Assembly: GCF_036016195.1 (NCBI RefSeq)
Contig: NZ_JAYWTM010000006.1
Span: 248,001-312,000 of the forward strand
Source of the DNA: Brenneria populi
Lineage (GTDB): Bacteria > Pseudomonadota > Gammaproteobacteria > Enterobacterales > Enterobacteriaceae
Reading direction: 5' to 3'
DNA: 64,000 bases
Shown here: one piece after another, positions 8,862 to 18,133 of the stretch
Numbering within the stretch: position 1 is the first letter of the stretch
Layout of the letters: every line of letters starts with the position of its first letter
Position numbers and translations under genes: made by a program
Notes under the pieces: model-generated
Told to the model about the DNA's origin: nothing
Database searches by the model: none
The model's input: the letters and a program-made list of their open reading frames with translations, nothing else

Positions 8862-10151
8862 ATGAAAGCACAATGGGAGCAAATGAGCCCGAACATGAAG
8901 CGGGGTCTTTCGGTTGCTGGTATTGCTGGTGGTCTCATCCTGATGGTGATGGTGTTTTCACCTAATCCTGACGATGGCTCAAGTAGTCGGAACCGGCAGG
9001 AAACGATCCGGCACATTCTTACGGATACCAATACTCGTGATGTTGGGGTCGATAGTTTGGCTGCAAACGTAAAACTACTCAGTGAGCGCAATGAACAGTT
9101 ACGTCGTGAAGTTGAGCGCTTGCGTCGTGACGTCGATTCAGGACGGCTAAGCCCAGGTTCGCCTTCTATACCAAGTGAGGTCAACGCGGAGCTGGCCCGC
9201 CTTAGAGCGGAACTTGATGATGTTCGCTCTGGAGGTGATGCAGCAGTTGAAGGCACAAATAGCCGTTTTGAAGTGCCTTTATCTGCCATGGAATTGCCTA
9301 AAGAAGAAAAGCCACTGCCGTCTAACCCAGACGACTATTTTGCCAATGCGCCGCTGCCTGATCCGCTCTATCAGCAGCCAGCCAATGGCCAAGGTACACG
9401 AGCTCGGGATGTTCCATTGCCGCCAATCACGATTCGTATGATTGAGCCTGAAGTGGTTGCTGAACCAGAGGTTGTTGTGCAAGAAGCGCCGCCTTTGTAT
9501 CTACCGGCGGGCAGCATCATCTCAGGTACTTTGATCACGGGTTTGGATGCCCCTACTCACGAGTCCGCAAGACGCGAGCCTTTTCCTGCATTGCTGAGGA
9601 TTCAAAAGGAAGCCATCTTACCCAACCGATTTAGAGCGGATATCAAAGAGTGTTTCTTGATCGCCGCAGGTTACGGTGATTTGAGCTCTGAGCGTGCTTA
9701 TTTGCGAGGCGAGACCATTTCATGTGTGAGAGAAGATGGTGGCGTCATTGAAACACGACTGGATTCTTATGCCGTGGGTGAAGACGGCAAAGCCGGTATT
9801 CGTGGCCGATTAGTGTCGAAACAAGGCCAACTGGTGGCTAAATCGATGATGGCCGGATTCCTACAGGGCTTGGCAGGCGCATTTGATGTGAATCCTGTAC
9901 CAACGATTCAGACGGGTAATGCCGGTGATACTCAGCTGTACCAGCAAGTCATGAGCCAAGAAGCATTACAAGGCGCTGCGATTAAAGGCACAGGTAAAGC
10001 ATTGGATCGAGTGGCCAAGTTCTATTTGGACATGGCTGAAAATATGTTCCCAGTTATAGAGGTAGACGCTGCAAGGAAAATTGAAGTCATAGTCACTCGT
10101 GGGGCCTCGTTGTCGTTGGCCACTTCGCAAGGGGGAGGTGCAAGAAGATGA
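8862..10151 (+). CDS. traB: TraB T4SS core protein (VirB10-like)
   Basis: 429 residues: an N-terminal membrane segment (GLSVAGIAGGLILMVMVF), a coiled-coil (about residues 60-115, NVKLLSERNEQLRREVERLRRDV), a proline-rich stretch, then the conserved VirB10/TrbI domain (APPLYLPAGSIISGTLITG and onwards). It spans the envelope and links the inner- and outer-membrane complexes. Confidence 0.93.
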   Translation: MKAQWEQMSPNMKRGLSVAGIAGGLILMVMVFSPNPDDGSSSRNRQETIRHILTDTNTRDVGVDSLAANVKLLSERNEQLRREVERLRRDVDSGRLSPGSPSIPSEVNAELARLRAELDDVRSGGDAAVEGTNSRFEVPLSAMELPKEEKPLPSNPDDYFANAPLPDPLYQQPANGQGTRARDVPLPPITIRMIEPEVVAEPEVVVQEAPPLYLPAGSIISGTLITGLDAPTHESARREPFPALLRIQKEAILPNRFRADIKECFLIAAGYGDLSSERAYLRGETISCVREDGGVIETRLDSYAVGEDGKAGIRGRLVSKQGQLVAKSMMAGFLQGLAGAFDVNPVPTIQTGNAGDTQLYQQVMSQEALQGAAIKGTGKALDRVAKFYLDMAENMFPVIEVDAARKIEVIVTRGASLSLATSQGGGARR

Positions 10152-10225
10152 AAAAATCCTGCATGTTGCTAACCGATCGAAGTCCGTTTCAGACAATAAG
10201 ATGTGTATCCAGAGGAGAGTTAACC

Positions 10226-10798
10226 ATGACGACATCAATGCAGAACAACCCAAAGCACCAGTCAAAACAGTGGTCTAAAGCTGGATTACTTTTATTGGCA
10301 GTCGGCTCAACCTTATTGTCTGGCTGTAGTTCATTGGGTCTTGGGAGTAGTGAATATGGATGCCCAGGTATGCCTGACGGTGTGCGCTGTTTATCCGCTC
10401 GTGAAGTCTATGAGCTTACCAGTAATGGCGCTTCACCCAAGACGATTGATGCTGTGGCGACTCGAATTGGTTCTCCCTCTGGGTATTCACAATCTGATTT
10501 AGAGACAGGACTGCTGAGCCATCCAGCATTACCTGAGACGCAGCAATCTGCACCTATTCGCATTCCTTCAAGGGTGATGCGGATTTGGATTGCGCCTTGG
10601 GAGGATGATCGTGGGGATCTGAATTTATCCAGCTACGTGTTTACCGAAATTGAACCGCGCCGGTGGGATATTGGGGTGTCCGCACCTCGAACGGTTTCGC
10701 CAGTGCTACGTCCACTTCAGACTCAAAGCGATTCAGCCTCAGCGGGAGCTGATGGTAAGCGCGATAACTTGAGTATCTACGGAGAAACTAACGAATGA
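10226..10798 (+). CDS. traV: TraV outer-membrane lipoprotein of the T4SS core (VirB7-like)
   Basis: From ATG 10226 the product is 190 residues with a lipoprotein signal and lipobox (LLSGCSS), the family's expected N-terminus. AGAGGAGAG lies just upstream. An in-frame ATG at 10148 overlapping traB would add 26 residues ahead of the signal sequence and is less likely. Forms the outer-membrane ring with TraK and TraB. Its stop overlaps the traA start. Confidence 0.88.
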   Translation: MTTSMQNNPKHQSKQWSKAGLLLLAVGSTLLSGCSSLGLGSSEYGCPGMPDGVRCLSAREVYELTSNGASPKTIDAVATRIGSPSGYSQSDLETGLLSHPALPETQQSAPIRIPSRVMRIWIAPWEDDRGDLNLSSYVFTEIEPRRWDIGVSAPRTVSPVLRPLQTQSDSASAGADGKRDNLSIYGETNE

Positions 10799-11181
10799 CA
10801 AATGCAGTTCGCAGCATTCAGACTCAGCGCCTAATGACCATTGGTGCGCTTGGTTTGATGGCGTTAATGATTTCGGAGCCCTCATTTGCGGGCACCGGTG
10901 GTGATGCTTTCACTGATGTGTGGGATACCCTAAAAGATTGGACCCAAGGTACTTTGGGACGGATCGTAGCGGGAGCCATGGTACTGGTGGGTATTGTGGG
11001 CGGTATCGCTCGCCAAAGCTTGATGGCTTTTGCCTTGGGCATTGGTGGCGGTATGGGTCTCTACAACACACCAACAGTCGTTGAAAGTGTTATGTCTGCA
11101 ACCTTACCTGTTGTTGCCAGCACTCAAGAAGTTATTGGCACAACTGTTCCAGCAATCAGCGCCGTTTTACTGGGCACCTGA
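10795..11181 (+). CDS. traA: TraA propilin
   Basis: 128 residues: a long leader ending near PSFAG, then an amphipathic segment and two hydrophobic, glycine-rich helices (GRIVAGAMVLVGIVGGIARQ and LMAFALGIGGGMGLYN), typical of F-type pilin precursors. Last gene of the traLEKBVA operon; a strong terminator follows. Confidence 0.88.
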   Translation: MTNAVRSIQTQRLMTIGALGLMALMISEPSFAGTGGDAFTDVWDTLKDWTQGTLGRIVAGAMVLVGIVGGIARQSLMAFALGIGGGMGLYNTPTVVESVMSATLPVVASTQEVIGTTVPAISAVLLGT

Positions 11182-11208
11182 TAAACTCTATAGAGACCTT
11201 TAAAAGGT

Positions 11209-11247
11209 TTGGGTCTACAAAGTCACTGCTTTGTGGACCCAATTTTT
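11209..11247. terminator. rho-independent terminator after traA
   Basis: A 14-bp stem, TTGGGTCTACAAAG (11209-11222) with CTTTGTGGACCCAA (11229-11242), is followed by TTTTT. It closes the traL operon. Because the mosT gene converges from the other side and ends at 11246, the hairpin may serve both directions. Confidence 0.85.
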
Positions 11248-12166
11248 ACATTCTAAATTCATTATTTGTAACGTTGCCTAGTAACTCGTTACTCACAGTT
11301 TTAAATAGTTTCGCCAAAGTATTTTGCAGGTAAACTTGAAACTTATCCTGAGCTAGGGTTCTATCAAATACATCTGTTGGTAAGAAACGTTTCATTTCTG
11401 CAATGAACGCTTCACTAGACACAATATCAGGAAGTCGTTCGAGAAAGTTTTCCAACATTTTGTTGAAGTGCTCAAGTTTATAATCTGACACCTTGTTTTT
11501 AACTAAGTCCATATTGAGTGTCGCGCCTTGTTGCTGTAACCAAGCTAAATCCCATATATCTCGGTGGCGGACATACCTTGTAGTGGCAGGTAAAGAAATG
11601 ATTTTATCCGCCATGACCTCATCCAAGCTTTCTGTCAGAATTAGCGTATCACTGTATCCATCAGGCAAAAAATCGTAGTTTATTTGAAGAGGTTGCGGCT
11701 CTCTTGTATAGGCTGGAATGTTTGCCACTTCTACTTTGATTTTTTGTTTTGGCAGATCTTTTCTCTCAGGAGAAGTCACTACCGCTATTTGCCACTTATC
11801 AATGCTCAATTCAGAATATTTAGGATCTTGCTTTAGATCCTTTGGTTCTTTTACTGTCACTTCAAGCCCGTATCGTTCGCCAATGTACTTTTCTATACAA
11901 TGTTTCATGTCTGCCAACATTGCTGAGCTGAAATCCTTCCCGCCAGCAAAATCCAGATCTTCGCTGAAACGATTGCCTCCATAACAAAGTCGTAACGACG
12001 TGCCACCTTGAAAAGTTAGTTTGTCTAGAAGTCCACCTTTCTCTAGCGCAAATAAAATATCGTAGTGTAAGAGCTCTTTCTCTATCACTGAACGCATATG
12101 AGATACATTTTCAACCTGCATTGCTTTATTCACCAATAGCGCGAAATTTTCTTGATCAATTTTCAT
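11246..12166 (-). CDS. mosT: MosT toxin (AbiEii-type nucleotidyltransferase)
   Basis: 306 residues from ATG 12166. A nucleotidyltransferase fold signature GGTSLRLCYGGNRFSEDLDFAGG (about residues 54-76), with the GG/GTSL and DLDF motifs, marks the AbiEii/MenT family, whose toxins modify tRNA or other substrates. With the adjacent AbiEi-type gene it matches mosAT of SXT, which promotes ICE maintenance, at the same place (HS2, between traA and dsbC). Start 12166 has AAGGA upstream; 12175 is an alternative. It overlaps the antitoxin gene. Confidence 0.85.
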   Translation of the reverse strand: MKIDQENFALLVNKAMQVENVSHMRSVIEKELLHYDILFALEKGGLLDKLTFQGGTSLRLCYGGNRFSEDLDFAGGKDFSSAMLADMKHCIEKYIGERYGLEVTVKEPKDLKQDPKYSELSIDKWQIAVVTSPERKDLPKQKIKVEVANIPAYTREPQPLQINYDFLPDGYSDTLILTESLDEVMADKIISLPATTRYVRHRDIWDLAWLQQQGATLNMDLVKNKVSDYKLEHFNKMLENFLERLPDIVSSEAFIAEMKRFLPTDVFDRTLAQDKFQVYLQNTLAKLFKTVSNELLGNVTNNEFRM

Positions 12167-12692
12167 ATAGCCCATCCTTGCTTACTAAATGTGTATTTCG
12201 GCCAACTCGTTTTAAGTCTCTGTATGCAGTTTGTTTCGTTGCTAACCTAAGTGGTCTGCCGACTAAACTGGTATTTTCTATAATATCGATTGGATCTCGT
12301 TTCGTATGCGTAAATTCAATTGTACCCAAAGGTGTTTTGAATTCACCGGAACGCCCCGTTGTCATAACCGTTAAGCGATCTACTGGAATTTGCGAAATAA
12401 CACCGAAATCAGAAAGTGCAGACTCCAGGCTAATGTAGTTATATTCTCCACGTCGAATAGTTTTAGCAATTTGCTCCAACGTATCGCTGCCTTTCGACTG
12501 CGCTAAATTGTATAAATACACACCATTAATGATTCGGGTGAGTAAGCCATCGTCTTGCAAACGTTTAATTCCCGCACGCAATGCTCGTTCATTGTCTTGA
12601 TGAAAGATTTTCGCCAGATCTGAATTAGTAAAAACACAGCGACCACGCTTGTCATATTCTAAGAGCTTTTTAATTGCCTCAGCCTTTTTCAC
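12156..12692 (-). CDS. mosA: MosA antitoxin (AbiEi-type transcriptional regulator)
   Basis: 178 residues with an N-terminal winged-helix DNA-binding region (FTNSDLAKIFHQDNERALRAGIKRLQDDGLL, about residues 20-50) followed by the AbiEi/DUF6088-like antitoxin domain. Family antitoxins block the toxin and repress their own promoter through inverted repeats; such a repeat lies 26 bp upstream. The stop overlaps the toxin start. Confidence 0.85.
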   Translation of the reverse strand: MKKAEAIKKLLEYDKRGRCVFTNSDLAKIFHQDNERALRAGIKRLQDDGLLTRIINGVYLYNLAQSKGSDTLEQIAKTIRRGEYNYISLESALSDFGVISQIPVDRLTVMTTGRSGEFKTPLGTIEFTHTKRDPIDIIENTSLVGRPLRLATKQTAYRDLKRVGRNTHLVSKDGLYEN

Positions 12693-13070
12693 AATACGCC
12701 TCTAGTTATCAAGGATGACACTTAAACATGTCATAAGTGTAGACTTAATTTTCACGGAGCACAAGTGTACAATAATGACGCTAAAAGGTGTCAAATTTGT
12801 CAACTTGACTTCTGGAGGTATTAAAAGGACTTGGTTAGTTTACACAGTGATGAATTTTAACACCCAGAGTGTGAAAAAGCGGGTTTATATAAACTAGATG
12901 AATTGGGGGAAGCCTGTAAGGCTGCCAGAATGAAAGCTATACCTGAACTAATAGTGCGCAACAACAAGTGGCACCCTAGCAAGGCATCCAATTCTTCAAT
13001 CTATCTAACCGAGTCCACATAGGACAACTGCATAGACTGGAGCCTCGATTTACATTAACGAGGACTCCTC
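12693..13070. promoter_or_regulatory. mosA operator region and dsbC operon leader
   Basis: This 378-bp gap serves two divergent units. ACACTTA (12718-12724) and TAAGTGT (12734-12740) form a perfect 7-bp inverted repeat just upstream of mosA. AGTGTAGA- and AGTGTACA-like repeats follow at about 12736 and 12774. On the other side, the recurrent block (core ATCTATCTAACC, 12999-13010) lies 72 nt before dsbC. A hairpin with arms GGAG-CCTCG (13039-13047) and CGAGG-A-CTCC (13059-13068) contains the dsbC Shine-Dalgarno. No gene is seen between. Confidence 0.55.
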
Positions 13071-13763
13071 ATGCGAAAACTATCTCCAATTATTCTGGCG
13101 CTTGCGCTGTCTCCATTGGTTCAAGCTGAATCTGTGTCTGAAGTGTCGCCCGTTGGCAAAATTGACGGCATGGTTTCTTTGCCGGTCACCGGTATGAAAG
13201 CGGTCGAAAGCAATGGCCGTATTGTTTTCATGTCAGACAGTGGCCGGTTCGTCATTGATGGCACGCTCTATGATGCCTGGTCGAAAAAGCCGCTTACCAG
13301 CCTTGAAGAAATTCGTGAAGCGGGTAACACGCTGGACTTAAGTCGTCTTGGCTTAAAAATGGATGATTTGAATCCACTGACGCTGGGTGAAGGCAAAAAG
13401 AAAGTGGTGGTCTTTGTTGATCCCCGGTGTCCGCATTGCCATGAGCTTTTGAAACAAGCCCTACCGCTAACCAAAGAATACACCTTCCAAATTCTCCCTG
13501 TGCCAGTGCTTGGTCCTGATTCAGAGCGTCAGGTTCGCCAGCTTGGCTGTGCGCGTGACAAGAAAGCGGCCACCGATGCATTGCTCAATGGCCGGATTGG
13601 TAACCTAGAACAGGATGATGCCTGCAACTTAGAACCAATGCAGCGTACCTTGGTGACGGCTCAAATCCTGGGCATTCAAGGTGTGCCTTTCATCGTCGCC
13701 AATGATGGTCGCATCAGTCGAGGCCGTCCTTATGATCTTTCTGCTTGGTTGGAGGGGCGTTAA
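13071..13763 (+). CDS. dsbC: DsbC-like periplasmic disulfide isomerase
   Basis: 230 residues: signal peptide (1-19), an N-terminal dimerisation region, then a thioredoxin fold with active site CPHC (residues 120-123, VDPRCPHCHELL) and the conserved cis-proline loop (QGVPFIVA). It is expected to help fold the cysteine-rich Tra proteins made by the same operon, above all TraN and TraU. Heads the operon dsbC-traC-trbI-trhF-traW-traU-traN; its stop overlaps the traC start (TAATG). Confidence 0.92.
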   Translation: MRKLSPIILALALSPLVQAESVSEVSPVGKIDGMVSLPVTGMKAVESNGRIVFMSDSGRFVIDGTLYDAWSKKPLTSLEEIREAGNTLDLSRLGLKMDDLNPLTLGEGKKKVVVFVDPRCPHCHELLKQALPLTKEYTFQILPVPVLGPDSERQVRQLGCARDKKAATDALLNGRIGNLEQDDACNLEPMQRTLVTAQILGIQGVPFIVANDGRISRGRPYDLSAWLEGR

Positions 13764-16162
13764 TGAAAGCCTCTCTGTATTCAGGGCAACGCGCTTCAGA
13801 GCTCTTGCCAGTATTGGCCTATTCAGACGATGAGCAACTGTTTTTCATGGAAGACCAGAGTGTTGGCTTTGGTTTTCTATGTGACCCATTGCCTGGTGGT
13901 GATGAGTCTGTTGCAGACAGGGTTAATGTTCTACTCAACAACGACTGGCCAAAAGACACTTTGCTGCAATTTGGCCTGTACGCCTCGCCTGATATTCAAA
14001 CCGACCTTCAGCGCATGATGGGCTTACGGCATCGTCAATCCGATCCATTGCTTAGGGCGTCGATACGCAAACGTGCGGATTTCCTCGATGGGGGCACGGT
14101 TCAACCGATAGAAGAATCGACCCAGACTCAGGTACGCAACTTTCAACTGATCGTCACCTGCAAATTGCCTTTGGAAAGTCCTATACCGACGGAGCGTGAG
14201 TTGAGTCGAGCATCCGCGCTTCGGGCTTCTTTCTCGCAGGCGCTGGCAACAGTTGGTTTTCGCGTCACGGAGATGACTGACCGAAATTGGCTCGCAGCAT
14301 TAAGTGCGCAGCTTAACTGGGGAAAAGATGCTTCCTGGCGCAATCCATCACCAATCCGCAGTGAGGCTGATAAACCACTTCGAGAGCAAGTGTTGGATTA
14401 TGACCGAGCTATCAAAGTGGATAGCCAAGGTCTGATGTTGGGTGATTACCGAGTTAAAACCTTATCGTTTAAGCGCTTGCCTGAACGGATCTGGTTTGGT
14501 CATGCCGCAAGTTTTGCGGGCGATATGATGACGGGCAGTCGCGGTTTACGCGGAAGCTTTTTGCTGAATGTCACCATTCACTTTCCTTCAGCCGAGGCCA
14601 TGCGATCTCGTCTAGAGACGAAGCGTCAATGGGCGGTCAATCAGGCCTATGGCCCAATGCTCAAGTTTGTGCCGGTGCTTGCAGCCAAGAAAAAGGGATT
14701 TGATGTTCTTTTTGAAGCCTTGCAAGAAGGTGATCGTCCTATTCGGGCAAATATGACTTTGACGCTGTTTTCACCAACGGAAGAAGCGTCGATCAGCTCT
14801 GTTTCAAATGCTCGAACCTATTTCAAAGAACTCGGATTTGAACTGATGGAAGATAAGTACTTCTGTTTGCCCATATTCCTGAATGCTTTGCCATTTGGTG
14901 CTGATCGCCAGGCGATGAACGACTTGTTTCGATTCAAGACCATGGCGACACGGCATGTGATCCCTCTGTTGCCTTTGTTTGCAGATTGGAAAGGCACGGG
15001 CACGCCAGTGATTAACTTTGTTTCCCGCAATGGCCAGATCATGAGTGTGTCCCTTTATGACTCGGGCAGTAATTACAACTGTTGCATCGCGGCGCAATCG
15101 GGATCGGGCAAGTCATTCCTGGTGAACGAAATCATCTCCTCCTACTTATCTGAAGGCGGGCAATGCTGGGTAATTGATGTTGGCCGCTCTTATGAAAAGC
15201 TCTGTGAAGTCTATGACGGTGAGTTCTTACAGTTCGGGCGGGACAGTGGCATTTGCTTAAATCCGTTTGAAATCGTTGAGGACTATGACGAAGAAGCGGA
15301 TGTACTGGTTGGGTTATTGGCCGCAATGGCCGCACCTACGCAGTCATTAACGGATTTTCAGATGGCCAACTTAAAACGTCAGACCCGTGAACTGTGGGAG
15401 AAAAAAGGTCGTGCCATGTTAGTTGATGATGTGGCAGAGGCCTTGAAAAATCACGAAGACCGACGTGTGCAAGACGTGGGTGAGCAGCTCTATCCGTTTA
15501 CGACACAGGGCGAATATGGCCGCTTCTTTAATGGCCACAATAATATTCGCTTCAAAAACCGTTTCACCGTTCTGGAGTTAGAAGAGCTCAAGGGGCGTAA
15601 GCATCTACAACAAGTGGTGTTGCTTCAGCTTATCTACCAAATCCAACAAGAGATGTACTTAGGTGAGCGTGATCGTCGAAAGATTGTGTTCATCGACGAA
15701 GCCTGGGATCTGCTGACTCAAGGTGATGTCGGTAAGTTCATCGAGACGGGTTACCGTCGATTTCGAAAATATGGAGGCAGTGCTGTAACGGTAACGCAGT
15801 CGGTCAACGATTTATACGACAGCCCTACAGGTAAAGCCATCGCTGAAAACTCGGCCAATATGTACCTGCTTGGCCAAAAAGCTGAAACCATCAACGCGCT
15901 CAAAAAAGAAGGTCGCTTGCCACTAGGTGAAGGCGGTTATGAGTACTTGAAAACGGTTCATACCGTCACGGGTGTCTATTCCGAAATTTTCTTTATTACC
16001 GAAATGGGCACCGGGATTGGCCGCCTCATCGTCGATCCGTTTCACAAGCTGTTGTACTCGTCCCGTGCAGAAGATGTAAACGCGATTAAGCAGTTAACGC
16101 GCAAAGGCCTTTCTGTTGCTGATGCCATCTCCCAGTTGTTAAAGGAGCGAGGCTATGAATAA
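13763..16162 (+). CDS. traC: TraC T4SS ATPase (VirB4-like)
   Basis: 799 residues from ATG 13763, coupled to dsbC. It has the TraC_F_IV N-terminal domain and a VirB4-type motor with Walker A QSGSGKS (about residues 444-450) and Walker B IVFIDEAWDLL (about 640-650). Energises pilus assembly at the inner membrane. The in-frame codon at 13745 lies inside dsbC and lacks a ribosome site. Confidence 0.95.
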   Translation: MKASLYSGQRASELLPVLAYSDDEQLFFMEDQSVGFGFLCDPLPGGDESVADRVNVLLNNDWPKDTLLQFGLYASPDIQTDLQRMMGLRHRQSDPLLRASIRKRADFLDGGTVQPIEESTQTQVRNFQLIVTCKLPLESPIPTERELSRASALRASFSQALATVGFRVTEMTDRNWLAALSAQLNWGKDASWRNPSPIRSEADKPLREQVLDYDRAIKVDSQGLMLGDYRVKTLSFKRLPERIWFGHAASFAGDMMTGSRGLRGSFLLNVTIHFPSAEAMRSRLETKRQWAVNQAYGPMLKFVPVLAAKKKGFDVLFEALQEGDRPIRANMTLTLFSPTEEASISSVSNARTYFKELGFELMEDKYFCLPIFLNALPFGADRQAMNDLFRFKTMATRHVIPLLPLFADWKGTGTPVINFVSRNGQIMSVSLYDSGSNYNCCIAAQSGSGKSFLVNEIISSYLSEGGQCWVIDVGRSYEKLCEVYDGEFLQFGRDSGICLNPFEIVEDYDEEADVLVGLLAAMAAPTQSLTDFQMANLKRQTRELWEKKGRAMLVDDVAEALKNHEDRRVQDVGEQLYPFTTQGEYGRFFNGHNNIRFKNRFTVLELEELKGRKHLQQVVLLQLIYQIQQEMYLGERDRRKIVFIDEAWDLLTQGDVGKFIETGYRRFRKYGGSAVTVTQSVNDLYDSPTGKAIAENSANMYLLGQKAETINALKKEGRLPLGEGGYEYLKTVHTVTGVYSEIFFITEMGTGIGRLIVDPFHKLLYSSRAEDVNAIKQLTRKGLSVADAISQLLKERGYE

Positions 16163-16502
16163 GTCCACGCTTTGGCCATTTATGGCCTCTATTACTTTGT
16201 CTATTGCTGGTAGCGGTTTAATGACCAGTTGGCTCTTAATGAAAACACTCGAACCCATCCACAGCCAGTTGGCGTTAAGTACGCCCATTGCAGTCGTGGA
16301 TTTTGGGGAGGCGGTGTTGTCACTGGGCCCCAATGCCAGCGAACAAGACATCGAATCCAGGTTGCTTCAGACCAATCAGCAAATTGAAAAGTTAAAAGCA
16401 GCCGGTTTTATCGTGCTGGATGCCCAAGCGGTGGTGGGTGCAGATGATTCTGTATTCGTGCCAGTAGGCTCAAAGGAGGTGTCTCATGCAGATACTCCGT
16501 AA
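16155..16502 (+). CDS. TrbI-like F-type conjugation protein
   Basis: 115 residues: an N-terminal membrane segment (WPFMASITLSIAGSGLMTSWLL), then a periplasmic helix-forming region with an ASEQDIESRLLQTNQQIEKLKAAGF pattern and a VLDAQAV strand, as in F TrbI-type proteins located between traC and traW. Overlaps traC by 8 nt and trhF by 17 nt. Confidence 0.7.
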   Translation: MNKSTLWPFMASITLSIAGSGLMTSWLLMKTLEPIHSQLALSTPIAVVDFGEAVLSLGPNASEQDIESRLLQTNQQIEKLKAAGFIVLDAQAVVGADDSVFVPVGSKEVSHADTP

Positions 16503-16998
16503 AAGAATGCCTTGGCGGCCATATCTCATCCGGTTGACTGTTCTTGCGTTAATCATGGCCTTGGTAGGCACCTACGCCATGATGCGCTACCGAATAGGTA
16601 TTGATACCCAGCAAGAGCGCTGCCTGCCTGATACCACGATATATCTGATTGACCTATGGAATAAAGAGCCCGTTAAGGATGGTCTGTATGCCTTCCACTC
16701 AAAAGGACTCTCTCCGTTATATAACGACGGTACTCGGATGCTGAAACGCCTAACAGGGATGCCAGGGGATGAAGTCAAGGTGACGCCTGAGCATGTGCTG
16801 GTGAACGGTGCTGAAGTCTCTACCGGCATGGCATTAGCCCAGCGTCTTGGTGTGGCTGAAATAGAATTTAGCCGCTCATTGACGCTGCAAGAAAACGAAT
16901 ATTGGTTTTCCGGTGAGGCTGCAACGAGTTTTGACTCCCGCTATTGGAATGCCGTTAAGCGCGAGCAGATTGTTGGTCGCGCTTGGCCGCTTTGGTAG
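16486..16998 (+). CDS. trhF: TrhF, S26-type signal peptidase-like protein
   Basis: 170 residues with one N-terminal membrane helix and a periplasmic S26/TraF-peptidase-like fold. The general-base region MLKRLTGMPGDEV (Lys87) is clear. The segment where S26 enzymes carry the nucleophilic Ser reads QQERCLPD, with Cys46 at the expected place. Members process propilin or other transfer proteins; whether Cys is the nucleophile here is open. It sits between the TrbI-like gene and traW. Confidence 0.8.
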   Translation: MQILRKRMPWRPYLIRLTVLALIMALVGTYAMMRYRIGIDTQQERCLPDTTIYLIDLWNKEPVKDGLYAFHSKGLSPLYNDGTRMLKRLTGMPGDEVKVTPEHVLVNGAEVSTGMALAQRLGVAEIEFSRSLTLQENEYWFSGEAATSFDSRYWNAVKREQIVGRAWPLW

Positions 16999-17008
16999 GA
17001 GGTGGATG

Positions 17009-18133
17009 ATGAGAAAACTATGCCTCTTATTTTTGTTGGTTGCTCCATTGGCTTGGGTTCAAGTGTCCTGGGCACAAGAGCCTTATCCGTTGTCTGCCGA
17101 GGACAAAAAGATCGTTGAAATGAGCCGCAGCATTTTACACAGTGCTGTGGATGGTTCATCTGAATTTATCGAGCCTTTTTCACCGATTGAACAACCTGCG
17201 TCGTTCAAACACGACGATGAATGGTTGATATTTGCGTCGTCCTCACTGGGGGATTCCTCACTGAAGCAGCTATTTAAAGAGGCCAGTGCTACCGGCGCTA
17301 TTGTGTTGTTTCGGGGAATTCCTGAAGGAAAGACCTTGGGGGCGGCTATCCGTGATTGGCATACGCTGATGACAGGGCTTGATCCTGTTCCTCAGGTTCG
17401 AATCGATCCTAAAGCCTTTGTGCACTGGCGGGTGACTAGCGTGCCTGCCATATTCCGCATAGAGGATGACAAGGTGACTGCAAGTGCACTAGGGGTTTAC
17501 AGCAAGGACTGGTTGCAACGTCAAATTGAAACAGGCAATACCGGATCATTGGGTCAACGCGGTCCTATTCATTCCATTTTAGAACTGGATTTGATGCAAG
17601 TGGCGATGCAGCGCTTACAGTCGATTGACCTGGGCGCATTAAAGAAAAAAGCCATTGAGCGTTTCTGGTCTCGCCAAACATTTACTGAGTTACCCAAAGC
17701 CACGCAGTATCGGATAAGAATGGTTGATCCAACCATCGTCATGCAGCGGCCACTATTGGATGCTAATGGCCGAACATTGATCCCAGCAGGAACGCGTATT
17801 AACCCGCTAAAAGCCTTGCCGTTTACTCAGCAGCTTGTGGTGTTTAATGCGTCGAACGCTGAAGAAGTGGACGCAGTAGCGCATTGGCTTGAGACGCAAG
17901 ATAGGACACTGCGCCGCATTACGCTTATCACCACGCAGCTCGACCGTGCCCAAGGCTGGAATCGCCTCAATGCGCTCGAAAAGACATTGGATAGCCCGGT
18001 TTACCTTCTCAATGCCTCGCTAAAGCAGCGCTTTGATTTGCAAGTCACCCCATCGTTTGTTCAAGCAAAGGGACTCGCGTTTGAAATAGAAGAAATTCCA
18101 GCAAAGGAGCTTGTTCATGAAAAAGCTCAATAA
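17009..18133 (+). CDS. traW: TraW/TrbC-type pilus assembly protein
   Basis: 374 residues from ATG 17009, with TAGGAGG upstream and a clear signal peptide (LCLLFLLVAPLAWVQVSWA). It has two parts: an N-terminal half with a thioredoxin-like TrbC pattern (DEWLIFASSSLGDSSLKQLFKEASATGAIVLFRGIPEG) and a C-terminal TraW region. This looks like the TrbC-TraW fusion usual in this ICE family. The ATG at 17006 is an alternative. Overlaps traU by 17 nt. Confidence 0.9.
   Translation: MRKLCLLFLLVAPLAWVQVSWAQEPYPLSAEDKKIVEMSRSILHSAVDGSSEFIEPFSPIEQPASFKHDDEWLIFASSSLGDSSLKQLFKEASATGAIVLFRGIPEGKTLGAAIRDWHTLMTGLDPVPQVRIDPKAFVHWRVTSVPAIFRIEDDKVTASALGVYSKDWLQRQIETGNTGSLGQRGPIHSILELDLMQVAMQRLQSIDLGALKKKAIERFWSRQTFTELPKATQYRIRMVDPTIVMQRPLLDANGRTLIPAGTRINPLKALPFTQQLVVFNASNAEEVDAVAHWLETQDRTLRRITLITTQLDRAQGWNRLNALEKTLDSPVYLLNASLKQRFDLQVTPSFVQAKGLAFEIEEIPAKELVHEKAQ

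Noticed and set aside
8645..9289. 214-residue minus-strand ORF across traK/traB
   Set aside because: Lies inside two well-supported plus-strand T4SS genes; Ser/Arg-rich composition typical of an antisense frame.
10148..10225. N-terminal extension of TraV
   Set aside because: Would place 26 residues ahead of the lipoprotein signal; ATG 10226 has a good ribosome site.
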